A DNA stretch of 57,178 nucleotides from W11650 sp041844915 (GCA_041844915.1 JBGZBY010000044.1:1-57178), one strand, 5' to 3'; shown: positions 1-8,496, counted from the first letter of the stretch. Notes: generated from the letters alone by a model not told the origin. Translations and numbers: made by a program.

Positions 1-99
1 ATTCGGCAATTAGAAGAATGGATGAACAATTATCCACGAGAAATGTTTCAGGGAAGAACGGCTAAAGAATATTATCAAGAGCTTCTATTGACGTCTTAA
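1..99 (+). CDS. Transposase C-terminal end, IS30-like (partial, cut by window edge)
   Basis: An open frame runs from base 1 to a TAA at 97-99 and encodes 32 residues. It contains the motif W-M-N-N-Y-P-R-E-M-F followed by a lysine/glutamate-rich tail. That resembles the end of IS30-type DDE transposases and integrases, where an 'NN(R/Y)PRK.LG.KT' motif closes the catalytic domain. The catalytic part lies outside the window, so family and integrity cannot be judged. An element end would be expected somewhere in 100-165, but no terminal inverted repeat can be defined from one side. Confidence 0.55.
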   Translation: MRQLEEWMNNYPREMFQGRTAKEYYQELLLTS

Positions 100-166
100 A
101 AATTTTGATTTATGTATGACATTTACTATTGCAATTTACCAGGATGGGAAAAAATAAAAAAAGGGT

Positions 167-195
167 TTGCAAGTTTGGCAAAAATATGCTATACT
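167..195 (+). promoter_or_regulatory. Sigma-A promoter of rpmE
   Basis: TTGCAA (167-172) and TATACT (190-195) are separated by 17 bp, with an extended -10 TG at 187-188. Transcription would start near 202, giving a leader of about 55 nt before the L31 gene. Confidence 0.75.
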
Positions 196-257
196 TAACT
201 AGTTATTTATGGGAGCTTTGAATCTCATAAAAATTGAAAAGGAAAGAGGTGAAAATA

Positions 258-509
258 GTGAAGAAGGGCATTCATCCGGAATATCATCCGGTCGTATTTA
301 TGGATTCCACATCCGGCTTTAAGTTTTTAAGTGCTTCGACTAGGACTTCAAGCGAAAAGGTAGAGTGGGAAGACGGCAACAGCTATCCGCTGATTCGTAT
401 GGAGATCACATCGGATTCTCATCCGTTCTATACCGGCCAACAAAAAGCTACTGCTGCCAGAGGGCGTATTGAGCAATTCAATCGGAAATACGGAATTAAG
501 GCTGAATAG
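258..509 (+). CDS. rpmE: 50S ribosomal protein L31, zinc-independent type B
   Basis: This 83-residue protein of the large ribosomal subunit begins K-K-G-I-H-P-E-Y-H-P, the typical L31 N-terminus. The GTG at 258 is preferred because an AGAGGTG ribosome binding site lies 7 nt upstream and it gives the family N-terminus; a TTG 24 nt upstream lacks such a site. The protein has no cysteine, so it is the 'C-minus' (YtiA/RpmE2) form that does not bind zinc. In Bacillus this form is induced when zinc is scarce. No Zur box was recognised here, and this may be the organism's only L31. A terminator follows at 539-572. Confidence 0.92.
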   Translation: MKKGIHPEYHPVVFMDSTSGFKFLSASTRTSSEKVEWEDGNSYPLIRMEITSDSHPFYTGQQKATAARGRIEQFNRKYGIKAE

Positions 510-538
510 GTTCGGGGTTGTTATATTTTTTAAAGTAT

Positions 539-572
539 GGCCGCTAAAGTATTTTTTACTTGGCGGCTTTAA
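539..572 (+). terminator. Intrinsic terminator after rpmE
   Basis: An imperfect stem pairs GCCGC-t-AAAGTA with TACTT-g-GCGGC and is followed by TTTAAATTTATTT. Confidence 0.6.
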
Positions 573-708
573 ATTTATTTATTTCTGACCTGATTTTCCG
601 TGCCCTTAGAAGGGCGCGCAGCTGCTATATACCGCGCTTTGGGGTATTGCCGTGAATTAAGGCTATTTCAAATATAAGGGAGAAAGGGAGAGAAGGCAGC
701 CAATAAAA

Positions 709-740
709 ACAATGTCGTAAAGGGAATGAGACAATGTCGT
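709..740 (+). repeat. Direct repeat ACAATGTCGT just upstream of the chemoreceptor
   Basis: The 10-mer ACAATGTCGT occurs at 709-718 and again at 731-740, two helical turns (22 bp) apart, directly before the AGGAGG of the chemoreceptor gene. The spacing would suit a dimeric regulator, but no known operator was recognised. Confidence 0.5.
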
Positions 741-753
741 CTAGGAGGAAAAC

Positions 754-2805
754 GTGAGCAAAATCAATCAAAATGGCGAGAAAACATTTAAGTTAAAAAG
801 CATTCGGATAAAAATGCTTTTGCTTACCGGAACAATTATGTTTTTGCTGACAGCGGTTCTGGCGGGGTACGCATCATGGAGCATGGCCAGTAATATTCGG
901 GTAGAAGCAGGGAAGAAGCTGGGTATTACGGCGGATAATCTGGCAGAAATCATTTCGGAGAGAATCAAGGGTGAGCTTAAATATATGGCCAGCTTCGGCA
1001 GAAGAAGTTCCTTTGAGCTGGGGGAAAACACAAAGTCGGAGATTCGTGCGGAAATGAAGATAGAAGCCGAGAAAACGGATTATTTGGATTTTGATATTTT
1101 TGACAAGAATGGTATTGCGATATCAGACGGCAGAGACGTTTCAACCAGAGCTTATTTTAAGCTGGGTATGCAGGGTCAGGCAAGCTTTTCCGATTTGATC
1201 GTCAATATGCAAAACAACAGTAAGATTTTTGTTGTTTCCGCACCACTTATACAGAACGGGCAGACCGTGGGCGTTATTTCCGGAATCAAGAACGCGGATT
1301 TTGTATCTGGTCTGGCAAGGGATTTTCACTATGGTGAAACCGGCTATGCCTTTATTTTAAATGATAAAGGGCAGGTTTTGGGGCATCCGAATCAAGCCAT
1401 TGTTGAGCAGAACAAGAGTTTAAGAGAGATGTTGCAGTCGGATACCAGCTACGCTTCGGTTGTGAATGTCTTTGAGCAGGATATGCAGTCCCTGCGCGAG
1501 GGCGGAGTACAAAAGGGTTTGATGAATTATCAATGGAACGGAAACAAGGTGGCGGCATTTTCTCGAATCGAAGGAACCAACTGGGCGGTTGTTGTTCAGA
1601 TGGTAGAGGATGAGATTTTAGAACCGATTCGGGGGATGGTCGTTTCTCTGATTCTAATCAGTCTTTTATTTTTAGCGATAGGACTGACCGCCGTATATCT
1701 GATCTCCAATTCGCTGACAGTGCCGATCATCAATATCAGCAATCTGGTAGAGCGTTTGGCGGACTTCAATTTGGTATTGGACGAAAACCGGCCGACAAAG
1801 AAGTATTTGGAGCGTCCGGATGAGATCGGGATAATGACGAGGGAGATGTCGAAGATGATTCGCAATCTGAAGGAGCTGATCAGCTCAATCAGCCGCAACG
1901 CCGAGCAACTGTCCTCTGCTTCGGAGGAATTAACGGCGATTGCCGGTCAGACGGCAAATTCTTCGGAGGACGTGGCAAAGACGATTGAAGAAATCGCTAA
2001 CGGCGCGTCTATGCAAGCGGAGGATACACAGCGGGGAGCGGCTGCGATGGAGGAGCTGAGCAATTCGCTTCAGGTAAATCTTCAGCTCTTGAAAAAGCTG
2101 AATGAGAGCACCGAGAAGGTGAATAATTTAAAAAATGGTGGCTTGGAAACCATTAAGATTTTGAACAAGGCTACAGTGGAGAATAAAGAGGCGGCAAAGC
2201 AGGTCTATGACGTAATTGAGAGTACCAATGCTTCGACAAAAAAGATCGAGGCGGCTTCGGATATGATTAGCTCCATTGCCGACCAAACCAATCTTTTGGC
2301 TTTGAATGCCGCTATTGAAGCTGCCAGAGCAGGAGAAGCCGGTAAGGGCTTTTCGGTTGTCGCCGATGAAATACGAAAATTGGCGGAGGATTCTACGCAT
2401 TTTACCAAGGAAATCAAAGAAATTATTTCCGAGCTTTCCAGAAAAGCCGGCTTTGCTGTAGAAACCATGAATGATGTCAGCAAGATAGTGATGGAGCAGG
2501 AGCGAAGCGTAGAGGATACCAATTCGCAGTTTGAGGGAATTGCCGAAGCAATCGAAAATACGAAGGAAGTGATTGGTAAGATCAACGAGATGCAGCACAA
2601 TATCGAGCAGCAAAAGGAAACCGTTCTGGAGATGCTGGAAAATCTTTCCTCCATTTCTGAGGAAAATGCGGCCAGCACACAAGAGGCGGCAGCCTCCATT
2701 CAGGAGCAGACAGCCTCGATTGGGCAAATATCGGGTGCGACCGGGCAAATGGCTTTGATTGCAGAGGATTTGACCGGATTGACTCATCAATTTCAGTTGG
2801 ATTGA
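754..2805 (+). CDS. Methyl-accepting chemotaxis protein with dCache sensor
   Basis: This 683-residue transmembrane chemoreceptor signals to CheA/CheW. TM1 spans about residues 20-40. An extracytoplasmic double-Cache domain follows; its membrane-proximal half contains the E-T-G-Y-A-F-I-L-N-D-K-G stretch at about 195-206. TM2 is at about 295-317, then HAMP (about 318-375) and the cytoplasmic coiled-coil methylation and signalling domain. The conserved hairpin tip (Q-T-N-L-L-A-L-N-A-A-I-E-A-A-R-A-G) begins at about residue 511. The start is GTG with AGGAGG at 743-748. Cache domains of this kind often bind amino acids or small carboxylates, but the ligand cannot be told here. There is no C-terminal CheR-tethering pentapeptide. 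The gene appears monocistronic. Confidence 0.93.
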   Translation: MSKINQNGEKTFKLKSIRIKMLLLTGTIMFLLTAVLAGYASWSMASNIRVEAGKKLGITADNLAEIISERIKGELKYMASFGRRSSFELGENTKSEIRAEMKIEAEKTDYLDFDIFDKNGIAISDGRDVSTRAYFKLGMQGQASFSDLIVNMQNNSKIFVVSAPLIQNGQTVGVISGIKNADFVSGLARDFHYGETGYAFILNDKGQVLGHPNQAIVEQNKSLREMLQSDTSYASVVNVFEQDMQSLREGGVQKGLMNYQWNGNKVAAFSRIEGTNWAVVVQMVEDEILEPIRGMVVSLILISLLFLAIGLTAVYLISNSLTVPIINISNLVERLADFNLVLDENRPTKKYLERPDEIGIMTREMSKMIRNLKELISSISRNAEQLSSASEELTAIAGQTANSSEDVAKTIEEIANGASMQAEDTQRGAAAMEELSNSLQVNLQLLKKLNESTEKVNNLKNGGLETIKILNKATVENKEAAKQVYDVIESTNASTKKIEAASDMISSIADQTNLLALNAAIEAARAGEAGKGFSVVADEIRKLAEDSTHFTKEIKEIISELSRKAGFAVETMNDVSKIVMEQERSVEDTNSQFEGIAEAIENTKEVIGKINEMQHNIEQQKETVLEMLENLSSISEENAASTQEAAASIQEQTASIGQISGATGQMALIAEDLTGLTHQFQLD

Positions 2806-2813
2806 TGGAATGC

Positions 2814-2871
2814 CTTGCGTTTTTCGGAAGGCAAAGAGGAAAAGGCCTTGGCCTTACGAAAAACGCGCAAG
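2814..2871. repeat. Long inverted repeat after the chemoreceptor gene
   Basis: CTTGCGTTTTTCG (2814-2826) pairs with CGAAAAACGCGCAAG (2857-2871), with a smaller AAGGCC-type hairpin inside. It starts 9 nt after the stop codon. There is no U-tract, so it may be a 3'-end stabilising structure or a weak terminator. Confidence 0.5.
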
Positions 2872-2924
2872 ACATAGGGCGGTAGTGGAAGAATATTAAT
2901 GGTTAATGAAAAAGGAGGTAGTCT

Positions 2925-3437
2925 ATGGAACTGATGAATTTAATGAAAAACCGTTTTTCGGCTCGTTCTTTTTTGGACAAACCGGTCAGCTCGGAAATGC
3001 AGCAAAAAATACTGAATGCGGGTCTGCTGGCTCCGACGGCTCGCAATAGTCAGCCCTTTCGCTTTTATGTAGCGACGGAGGAGCACTCCGAGGAAGTGAT
3101 GCAGCAGTGTACCAGAGCCAATTTTCATGCGCCTTTGAATATTTTGATTACCATAAAACGAGAGGAATCATGGGTGAGAGTTATCGACGGCTGGAGCTCG
3201 GCCGAGGTTGACAGCGCCATTGCGACGACGCAAATGATGTATATGGCGGAGGAATTGGGGCTGGGAACCTGCTGGATCTGTGCGTTTTCACCGGAGGACA
3301 CAAAAAAGGCCTTTGGCGTGGAGGAAGGAGAGATTCCAGTTTCGATTCTTTCCATCGGCTATAAATCGGAAGATTGTCTGCCAGGGCCGATGCATAGCAG
3401 CAGAAAGCTGGCAGAGGAGGTCATAAAATACATTTAG
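2925..3437 (+). CDS. Nitroreductase family protein
   Basis: This 170-residue flavoprotein belongs to the nitroreductase/NADH oxidase fold, which uses FMN and NAD(P)H to reduce nitro groups, quinones or flavin-like substrates. The N-terminus (M-K-N-R-F-S-A-R-S-F) carries the family's phosphate-binding R-R/S-R-F type motif. L-A-P-T-A-R-N-S-Q-P-F is the FMN-contacting segment at about residues 35-46, and G-L-G-T-C-W at about 110 is the second family signature. Its length is typical of the short, single-domain branch. An AAGGAGG lies 7 nt before the ATG. It is flanked by hairpins and is probably monocistronic. The physiological substrate is unknown. Confidence 0.88.
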   Translation: MELMNLMKNRFSARSFLDKPVSSEMQQKILNAGLLAPTARNSQPFRFYVATEEHSEEVMQQCTRANFHAPLNILITIKREESWVRVIDGWSSAEVDSAIATTQMMYMAEELGLGTCWICAFSPEDTKKAFGVEEGEIPVSILSIGYKSEDCLPGPMHSSRKLAEEVIKYI

Positions 3438-3467
3438 CATTTGACCTTGAAAAAAGAAAAATGTGGA

Positions 3468-3495
3468 GGAGCAGCTCAATAAAATGTGCTGCTCC
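3468..3495 (+). terminator. Stem-loop downstream of the nitroreductase
   Basis: GGAGCAGC (3468-3475) and GCTGCTCC (3488-3495) form a perfect 8-bp stem, but no U-tract follows. It precedes the stronger terminator at 3503-3542. Confidence 0.45.
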
Positions 3496-3502
3496 TAAGC
3501 AA

Positions 3503-3542
3503 AAAACGGCATAGCCTGAGAAATCCGGCTGTGCCGTTTTTT
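3503..3542. terminator. Strong bidirectional intrinsic terminator
   Basis: AAAACGGCATAGCC (3503-3516) pairs with GGCTGTGCCGTTTT (3527-3540) with one mismatch. The flanking A- and T-runs let it act on both strands, between the plus-strand nitroreductase and the minus-strand peptidase. Confidence 0.85.
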
Positions 3543-3734
3543 GCATATGCCTGACGGAGCGCATTTCTAAAAACGGGAAAAGCCTAATTCGTCCAGCAGC
3601 AGAAAGAATACAGCTGAATGCCACTCGTTGCGAGTGCAACTTCCATGCAAGCAGTGGATTTAGTAATTGCTAAAAGGAAAAAATAAAGAGGCAGGCTCAA
3701 ATTTTTGATATAGGCTTGGTTTTACGAAGGACTG

Positions 3735-4847
3735 TCAGTTTTGCGCCGACATTAGAGCCAAAGCCAGCTCGGCAGCTTTGGTCAATTCGCTTACAGTGGT
3801 GTACTTGTGCAGAGAATGACAATCGTACATTGCATTGGCAACAACTAGGCCACGCAATCCGCACTGCGAAAGCTGATTACTATCGCTGCCGCCAAAGGTG
3901 GAAATCAGCTGCGGATTTAGGCCGAGAATATGGCAGGCCTGTTGAAAGCGCTTTACCACATCGTGCTCCAGTGGAGTTTGATATGCGATGCAGTGAATTT
4001 CTTCTTCTACGCTTACAGTGGCTTGAAAAGCCTGTGCGGAAGCTTCCAGCTGCACTTTGATTTCGGAGAGAGCTTCCAGTGCTTGAGCATGGTCGTGGCT
4101 GCGAATTTCGCCCTTTAGTTGGCAGTGCTCGGGAATGATATTGCCAGCGCGGCCACCCTCAATCGTACCGATGTTGACGGTCATGCCGTCGATCCTGCCG
4201 CAGGGAATTCGCTCAATAGCATGAGCGGCGGCTTTTATTGCGTGAATTCCCTTTTCTGGAGCAAATCCCGCATGAGCCGGCCGGCCATGAAAGGAAGCGG
4301 TAAAGGTCAGCATAGTCGGGGCCTGATAAGCGGCGGTACCGACAGTACCGGTCAGATCAAAGACATAGACCTGCTTCGAGCGGAGTATCACCGGATCAAA
4401 ATGACGAATACCGGCATTATAAGGCTCCTCGGCTACAGTAAATAAAAGCTCGATTGGCCGGTGAGCGATGCCCTGCTCCTTCAGGCAGCAGACAGCCTCT
4501 AAGATAGCGGAAAGTCCGGCCATATCATCGGCGCCCAAAACCGTTTTTTGCTCGGAGGTTATTTTGCCGTCGGGATGTAAAATGGCTTTTTTGCCGCAGG
4601 AAGGCTCAACAGTATCCATATGGGCGCTGAATAGCAGAGGCGGCAGATCGAGAGAGCCTTCGATATAAGCATAAAGGTTTCCGCTGTTGCCGTTTAAGCG
4701 GGAGGCGGCATCATCCTCGATCGGGGTAAGCCCCAATGCGCTTAAGTGGTTTTTTAGATGGTCACAAACGGCACGCTCGCCATAGGACGGGCTGTCAATC
4801 ACGACCAGATCGACAAAGGTTTGAATCAAACGTTGTTGATTGATCAT
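3735..4847 (-). CDS. Peptidase T-like M20 metallopeptidase
   Basis: This 370-residue cytosolic di-zinc exopeptidase of the M20 family is closest in layout to PepT and PepT-like enzymes that remove N-terminal residues from small peptides. Visible ligand motifs in order are S-A-H-M-D-T (first His and Asp), G-A-D-D-M-A-G (bridging Asp), T-V-A-E-E-P (catalytic Glu and ligand Glu), V-F-D-L-T-G (Asp) and a late C-H-S-L-H (terminal His). The dimerisation domain sits between residues of about 175 and 280. The ATG at 4847 is preferred over a start 48 nt upstream because AAAGGAG lies 6 nt before it. No linked partner gene is visible. Exact substrate preference (tripeptides or other) is inferred from the family. 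Confidence 0.85.
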   Translation of the reverse strand: MINQQRLIQTFVDLVVIDSPSYGERAVCDHLKNHLSALGLTPIEDDAASRLNGNSGNLYAYIEGSLDLPPLLFSAHMDTVEPSCGKKAILHPDGKITSEQKTVLGADDMAGLSAILEAVCCLKEQGIAHRPIELLFTVAEEPYNAGIRHFDPVILRSKQVYVFDLTGTVGTAAYQAPTMLTFTASFHGRPAHAGFAPEKGIHAIKAAAHAIERIPCGRIDGMTVNIGTIEGGRAGNIIPEHCQLKGEIRSHDHAQALEALSEIKVQLEASAQAFQATVSVEEEIHCIAYQTPLEHDVVKRFQQACHILGLNPQLISTFGGSDSNQLSQCGLRGLVVANAMYDCHSLHKYTTVSELTKAAELALALMSAQN

Positions 4848-5043
4848 AGGAAGCTCCTTTCCTAAAAAGATACGAATATAGTCCTTTTCGGGCAAGCGGC
4901 TTTGCCGCGAAAGAACTGGATAAAGAATAGTGGTCGAAAAAATGTGATCAAAAAAAGCAAAGCACCTTTATGGAAACATCATAAAAAATGCGGGCTGCTT
5001 GTTTAAAAACAGGCCGCACCGACCGGTCAAAAAGAGAATAAAA

Positions 5044-5077
5044 GTACGCCGTCTTCTAAAGCAGAAAAACGGCGTAC
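5044..5077 (-). terminator. Intrinsic terminator of gdhA
   Basis: GTACGCCGT and ACGGCGTAC form a perfect 9-bp stem. Read on the minus strand it is followed by TTTTATTCTCTTTTT, in the right place to end the gdhA transcript. Confidence 0.85.
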
Positions 5078-5092
5078 CGGATAAGATAAAAG

Positions 5093-6427
5093 TTATACGC
5101 AGCCCTGAGCCAGCATGGCGTCGGCTACCTTTTCAAAGCCGGCGATATTGGCGCCTAAAACATAGTTGTTCGGAGCGCCGTATCTGGCGGCAGCGGCGTC
5201 AATGGAAAGAAAAATATTGACCATAATCGCTTTTAATTTCTGATCGACCTCCTCAAAGCTCCAAGCCAGCCGCTGGCTGTTTTGGCTCATTTCCAATCCG
5301 GAGGTAGCAACGCCGCCGGCATTGGCAGCCTTGCCCGGTAAAAACCAGACCTTGTGCTTTAGGAAATATTCTGTGGCTTCCAGTGTTGTCGGCATATTGG
5401 CACCCTCGGCCACAGCATAGCAGCCGTTGGAAACTAAGGTTTGCGCATCCTCCAGCAGCAGTTCATTTTGAGTCGCGCAGGGCAGGGCGATATCGCAGGG
5501 GTATTGCCAGACGCCTTTCCCATCCTGATAAACGGCGGATGGCCTTTGCTTGGCATATTCAGAAATGCGGGCTCGTTTTTCTTCTTTAATTTCCTTTAAA
5601 AGAGCAAGGTCAATTCCTTCCGGATCATAAATATAGCCGGTGGAATCGCTGGCAGTAATAACCTTAGCACCTAGTTGCTGCGCTTTTTCGATTGCATAGA
5701 TAGCAACATTGCCCGATCCGGATACGGCGATGATTTTGTCCTTTAGGTCTTTACCATGAACCTCCAGCATTTTTTCGACGATATAGAGAAGTCCATAACC
5801 AGTGGCTTCTTTGCGGGCTAGGGAACCGCCGTAGCTTAAGCCCTTGCCGGTCAGAACGCCTTCATAGGAGGAGCGCAGCCTTTTATACTGGCCGAACAGA
5901 TAACCAATCTCTCTGGCTCCAGTACCGATATCTCCGGCAGGCACATCAATGTCGGCGCCAATATATTTATACAGCTCATTCATAAAGCTCTGGCAGAAAG
6001 CCATAATTTCCCGATCGGACTTTCCCTTGGGATCAAAATCCGATCCGCCCTTGGCTCCGCCCATAGGCAGACCAGTCAAGGAATTTTTTAACACCTGCTC
6101 AAAGCCTAAAAATTTTAAAATACTTGTGTTAACAGAGGGATGCAAGCGCAGGCCTCCCTTATAGGGGCCGATGCTGTTGTTGAACTGCACGCGATAGCCG
6201 CGGTTGACCTGAATATTTCCGGCATCATCTGTCCAGCTGACGCGGAATTGAATCAAGCGATCCGGCTCAACCAGACGCTCTAAAATAGCATTTTTACGAT
6301 AGATAGTTTCCTTGGCACTAATGATTGGAGCAAGAGAAAACAGAACTTCTCCAACTGCTTGTTGAAATTCCGACTGCTCGGGATATTTTCTTTTTACCAG
6401 ATCCATAATTTCGTTGATATAATTCAT
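5093..6427 (-). CDS. gdhA: NADP-specific glutamate dehydrogenase
   Basis: This 444-residue enzyme interconverts 2-oxoglutarate plus ammonia and glutamate, linking nitrogen assimilation or glutamate fermentation to NADP(H). The substrate domain contains G-P-Y-K-G-G-L-R-L-H-P and P-M-G-G-A-K-G-G-S-D-F-D-P with the active-site lysine, and P-A-G-D-I-G-T-G supplies the catalytic Asp region. The Rossmann motif is G-S-G-N-V-A at about residue 235. Length is normal for the hexameric bacterial GdhA class. ATG 6427 is chosen because AAGGAGGTAC (6431-6440) lies just upstream; the longer frame start lacks a site. NADP specificity is assigned from overall similarity to the GdhA class, not from a decisive residue. 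Confidence 0.95.
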   Translation of the reverse strand: MNYINEIMDLVKRKYPEQSEFQQAVGEVLFSLAPIISAKETIYRKNAILERLVEPDRLIQFRVSWTDDAGNIQVNRGYRVQFNNSIGPYKGGLRLHPSVNTSILKFLGFEQVLKNSLTGLPMGGAKGGSDFDPKGKSDREIMAFCQSFMNELYKYIGADIDVPAGDIGTGAREIGYLFGQYKRLRSSYEGVLTGKGLSYGGSLARKEATGYGLLYIVEKMLEVHGKDLKDKIIAVSGSGNVAIYAIEKAQQLGAKVITASDSTGYIYDPEGIDLALLKEIKEEKRARISEYAKQRPSAVYQDGKGVWQYPCDIALPCATQNELLLEDAQTLVSNGCYAVAEGANMPTTLEATEYFLKHKVWFLPGKAANAGGVATSGLEMSQNSQRLAWSFEEVDQKLKAIMVNIFLSIDAAAARYGAPNNYVLGANIAGFEKVADAMLAQGCV

Positions 6428-6549
6428 TGTGTACCTCCTTATTAAAAGGGCTCTTTGCCGCATCCCTTTTTGTATTCATAATCGCTGCGGGAAAATAGCT
6501 TTCATAGGCAAGCCTTACCTTAAAGGGAGCGATGCTTCTTATATACCAC

Positions 6550-6577
6550 AAAAGCACGCTGATATCAGCGTGCTTTT
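6550..6577. terminator. Bidirectional terminator after tRNA-Ser
   Basis: The 28-bp stretch is a perfect palindrome: AAAAGCACGCTGAT followed by its exact complement ATCAGCGTGCTTTT. It ends the minus-strand tRNA gene. Confidence 0.8.
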
Positions 6578-6585
6578 ACGATAAG

Positions 6586-6671
6586 CGGAGAGAGCGGGAT
6601 TCGAACCCGCGTGTGATTGCTCACAAACTGATTTCGAGTCAGCCCCGTTATGACCACTTCGATACCTCTCC
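6586..6671 (-). tRNA. tRNA-Ser (anticodon CGA)
   Basis: The minus strand folds into a class II tRNA. The acceptor stem is GGAGAGG/TCTCTCC with a G-U pair at the base. The anticodon arm is CTGA-CTCGAAA-TCAG, giving anticodon CGA. A long variable arm (GTGAGCAATCAC) is typical of serine tRNAs, and the T arm is GCGGG-TTCGAAT-CCCGC. The discriminator base is G, as expected for serine. No CCA is encoded, so it must be added by nucleotidyltransferase. It reads UCG serine codons. Confidence 0.95.
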
Positions 6672-6691
6672 ACAGGTCTAACACGAAGTAT

Positions 6692-6720
6692 ATTGTATCT
6701 TAAAACCGGAAAAATTGCAA
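6692..6720 (-). promoter_or_regulatory. Promoter of tRNA-Ser
   Basis: On the minus strand TTGCAA (6715-6720) and TACAAT (6692-6697) are separated by exactly 17 bp, ending about 20 nt before the mature tRNA 5' end. Confidence 0.8.
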
Positions 6721-6847
6721 GGGGAAAATTTAAAAAAATTGCAGAAGGGGGTATTTTGCCGGTTTTGGCTTGAAAATGGGGATAGTCGCGTCATAGCCGG
6801 AAGCAGAAAGCCCTGTGCGAGCTTTTGTTTTCCAATCGAATTTTAAT

Positions 6848-6876
6848 TTGCATGTTCATAAAACTTCTTTTATAAT
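6848..6876 (+). promoter_or_regulatory. Promoter of the metallophosphoesterase
   Basis: TTGCAT (6848-6853) and TATAAT (6871-6876) have a 17-bp spacer. The leader to the TTG start is about 125 nt and shows no recognisable riboswitch. Confidence 0.7.
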
Positions 6877-7006
6877 AAAAAGCGGCAACGCTGCAAAACT
6901 CCTAAGCAGGAGGAAAATAGAGGCGTAGAACTGGGAAAATGAAAAAGCAAAACCCGAAATTCATGAAAAAGGAAAAGATACGGGTTTGGTTTTAGGAGAA
7001 AGGCAA

Positions 7007-7846
7007 TTGAAAAGAGGAAAATGGAAAAAGTTACTTTTATTGATGGGAGTGCCTTTGCTGGCGCTGGCGCTGGTAGCGCTGGATGTGCGGCTGAAAACCG
7101 TATATTATAAGATACCGACCGATAAGCTGGAGAGGGAAATTACCCTTGCGTTGGTAACGGATCTTCACAGCTGCAATTACGGTGAGGCACAAAAAACGCT
7201 GACGGCGGCAATTGATGCGACAAATCCCGATATTCTTTTGTTGGGCGGCGATATTATAGACGATAATTTGCCGGAAGTAAAAGCGAGAGAATTTCTGAAA
7301 TGGGCGGGAGAAAATTACAAGACATATTATGTGACGGGAAATCATGAGTATTGGACAAATGAAATAAAGCGGCTCAGGCAAATGGTGAGAGATTATGGAA
7401 TTATCGTGCTGGAGGGCGACAGCGAGGAGCTGGAAATTGATGGACAGCTTGTGCTGCTCGGCGGTATCAACGATCGAGAAGAACCGATCGGCAAATGGGA
7501 GAAGGAGCTGGCAGCCTGCGGAGCGAGGGCGGAAGCTTCTGAAAGTTTTTCTATTTTGCTAAGTCACCGGCCGGAAGAAATAGGAAGATATCTGCATTAT
7601 GATTTTGACCTTATTTTGGCGGGGCATGCGCACGGCGGTCAGTGGCGGATTCCGGGGCTAATCAATGGGGTGTTTGCGCCGAATCAAGGCTTTTTTCCCA
7701 AATATGCCGGCGGGAAATATGATTTTGGCAATGCGACAATGATTGTCAGTCGGGGATTGGCAAGAGAATCTACCCTAATCCCTAGGATTTTTAACCGTCC
7801 TGAATATGTGGTAGTAAAGCTGGTGCCGAGGTTAAATGTAAAATAA
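7007..7846 (+). CDS. Membrane-anchored metallophosphoesterase (YaeI-like)
   Basis: This 279-residue calcineurin-type phosphoesterase has one N-terminal membrane segment (about residues 9-27) that would hold the catalytic domain at the membrane. The metal-binding blocks are all present: T-D-L-H-S (D-x-H), G-G-D-I-I-D-D (GD), G-N-H-E-Y (GNHE), S-H-R-P, and G-H-A-H-G-G-Q (GHxH). Related YaeI/YkuE proteins act on UDP-diacylglucosamine or similar phosphodiesters, but the substrate here is unknown. The TTG at 7007 is preferred because AGGAG (6994-6998) lies 8 nt upstream; a TTG at 6986 has no site. A GC-rich repeat and a terminator follow. Confidence 0.88.
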   Translation: MKRGKWKKLLLLMGVPLLALALVALDVRLKTVYYKIPTDKLEREITLALVTDLHSCNYGEAQKTLTAAIDATNPDILLLGGDIIDDNLPEVKAREFLKWAGENYKTYYVTGNHEYWTNEIKRLRQMVRDYGIIVLEGDSEELEIDGQLVLLGGINDREEPIGKWEKELAACGARAEASESFSILLSHRPEEIGRYLHYDFDLILAGHAHGGQWRIPGLINGVFAPNQGFFPKYAGGKYDFGNATMIVSRGLARESTLIPRIFNRPEYVVVKLVPRLNVK

Positions 7847-7866
7847 ATAAAGAAAATAAAGAAAAA

Positions 7867-8185
7867 GAGATTCGGAAAAAATCCGAAGTGCCCCTGCACG
7901 CCGAAGTCTGCGACTTCGTCGTCGCGGGCATTCTGCCCTATGAAAGAAAGCAAAAAGCTTTCCTTATGCGTGCAAGCCCGTAACGGAATCTTTTTGCTTT
8001 CTTTCGCACTTCGAGGAGAAAAGGGAGATTCGGAAAAAATCCGAAGTGCCCTGCACGCCGAAGTCTGCGACTTCGTCGTCGCGAGCATTCTGCCCTATGA
8101 AAGAAAGCAAAAAGCTTCCTTTATGCGTGCAAGCCCGCAACGGAATCTTTTTGCTTTCTTTCGCACTTCGGATTTTTTCCGAATA
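7867..8185. repeat. Two tandem copies of a ~150-bp hairpin-forming element
   Basis: Copy 1 (7867-8013) and copy 2 (8025-8170) are almost identical and are offset by 158 bp; they differ by a one-base indel and a few substitutions. Each unit opens with ATTCGGAAAAAATCCGAA, itself a hairpin, includes GAAGTC-tgc-GACTTC, and closes with the complement of its interior (GAAAGAAAGCAAAAAG against CTTTTTGCTTTCTTTC). The right edge (8162-8185) is the inverse of the left edge, so the whole array is bounded by inverted arms. Open frames inside it are by-products of the repeat. Confidence 0.85.
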
Positions 8186-8201
8186 TTGGTCGTTTGACCA
8201 A
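8186..8201. repeat. Short palindrome TTGGTC-4-GACCAA
   Basis: A perfect 6-bp inverted repeat with a 4-nt loop directly abuts the right end of the preceding repeat array. It may be part of the same element. Confidence 0.4.
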
Positions 8202-8285
8202 TGGACTTTTTGGGGGATTGGGGGTAGAATGTGAGTAAGTAAAAGATAAGCTTTTGGAAGCTATATAGATGTGAGGGAGAGAATG

Positions 8286-8312
8286 GGCAGCTGGATGGGC
8301 TGCCTGTTTTTT
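8286..8312 (+). terminator. Intrinsic terminator upstream of rpsA
   Basis: GGCAGC and GCTGCC form a 6-bp stem with a 7-nt loop, followed by TGTTTTTT. It would stop transcripts coming from the phosphoesterase/repeat side. Bases 8313-8496 hold nothing else that I recognise. Confidence 0.65.
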
Positions 8313-8496
8313 GCGCATTTTTAGTATATTTGTTGGTGTATTGCTGAAACGGGCGAAGGAGAAAGGGCAGAAGATGGCTTGTATTGAATAGAAAAGCAAT
8401 ATTCAAAAAAGGTATGATAGCAGGCTTAAAAGGGGAGCTTGCGGCAACTGTGCGAAGGAAAGCAACGAAGAAAAAGAAATATTTTGTTCAAAGCAA

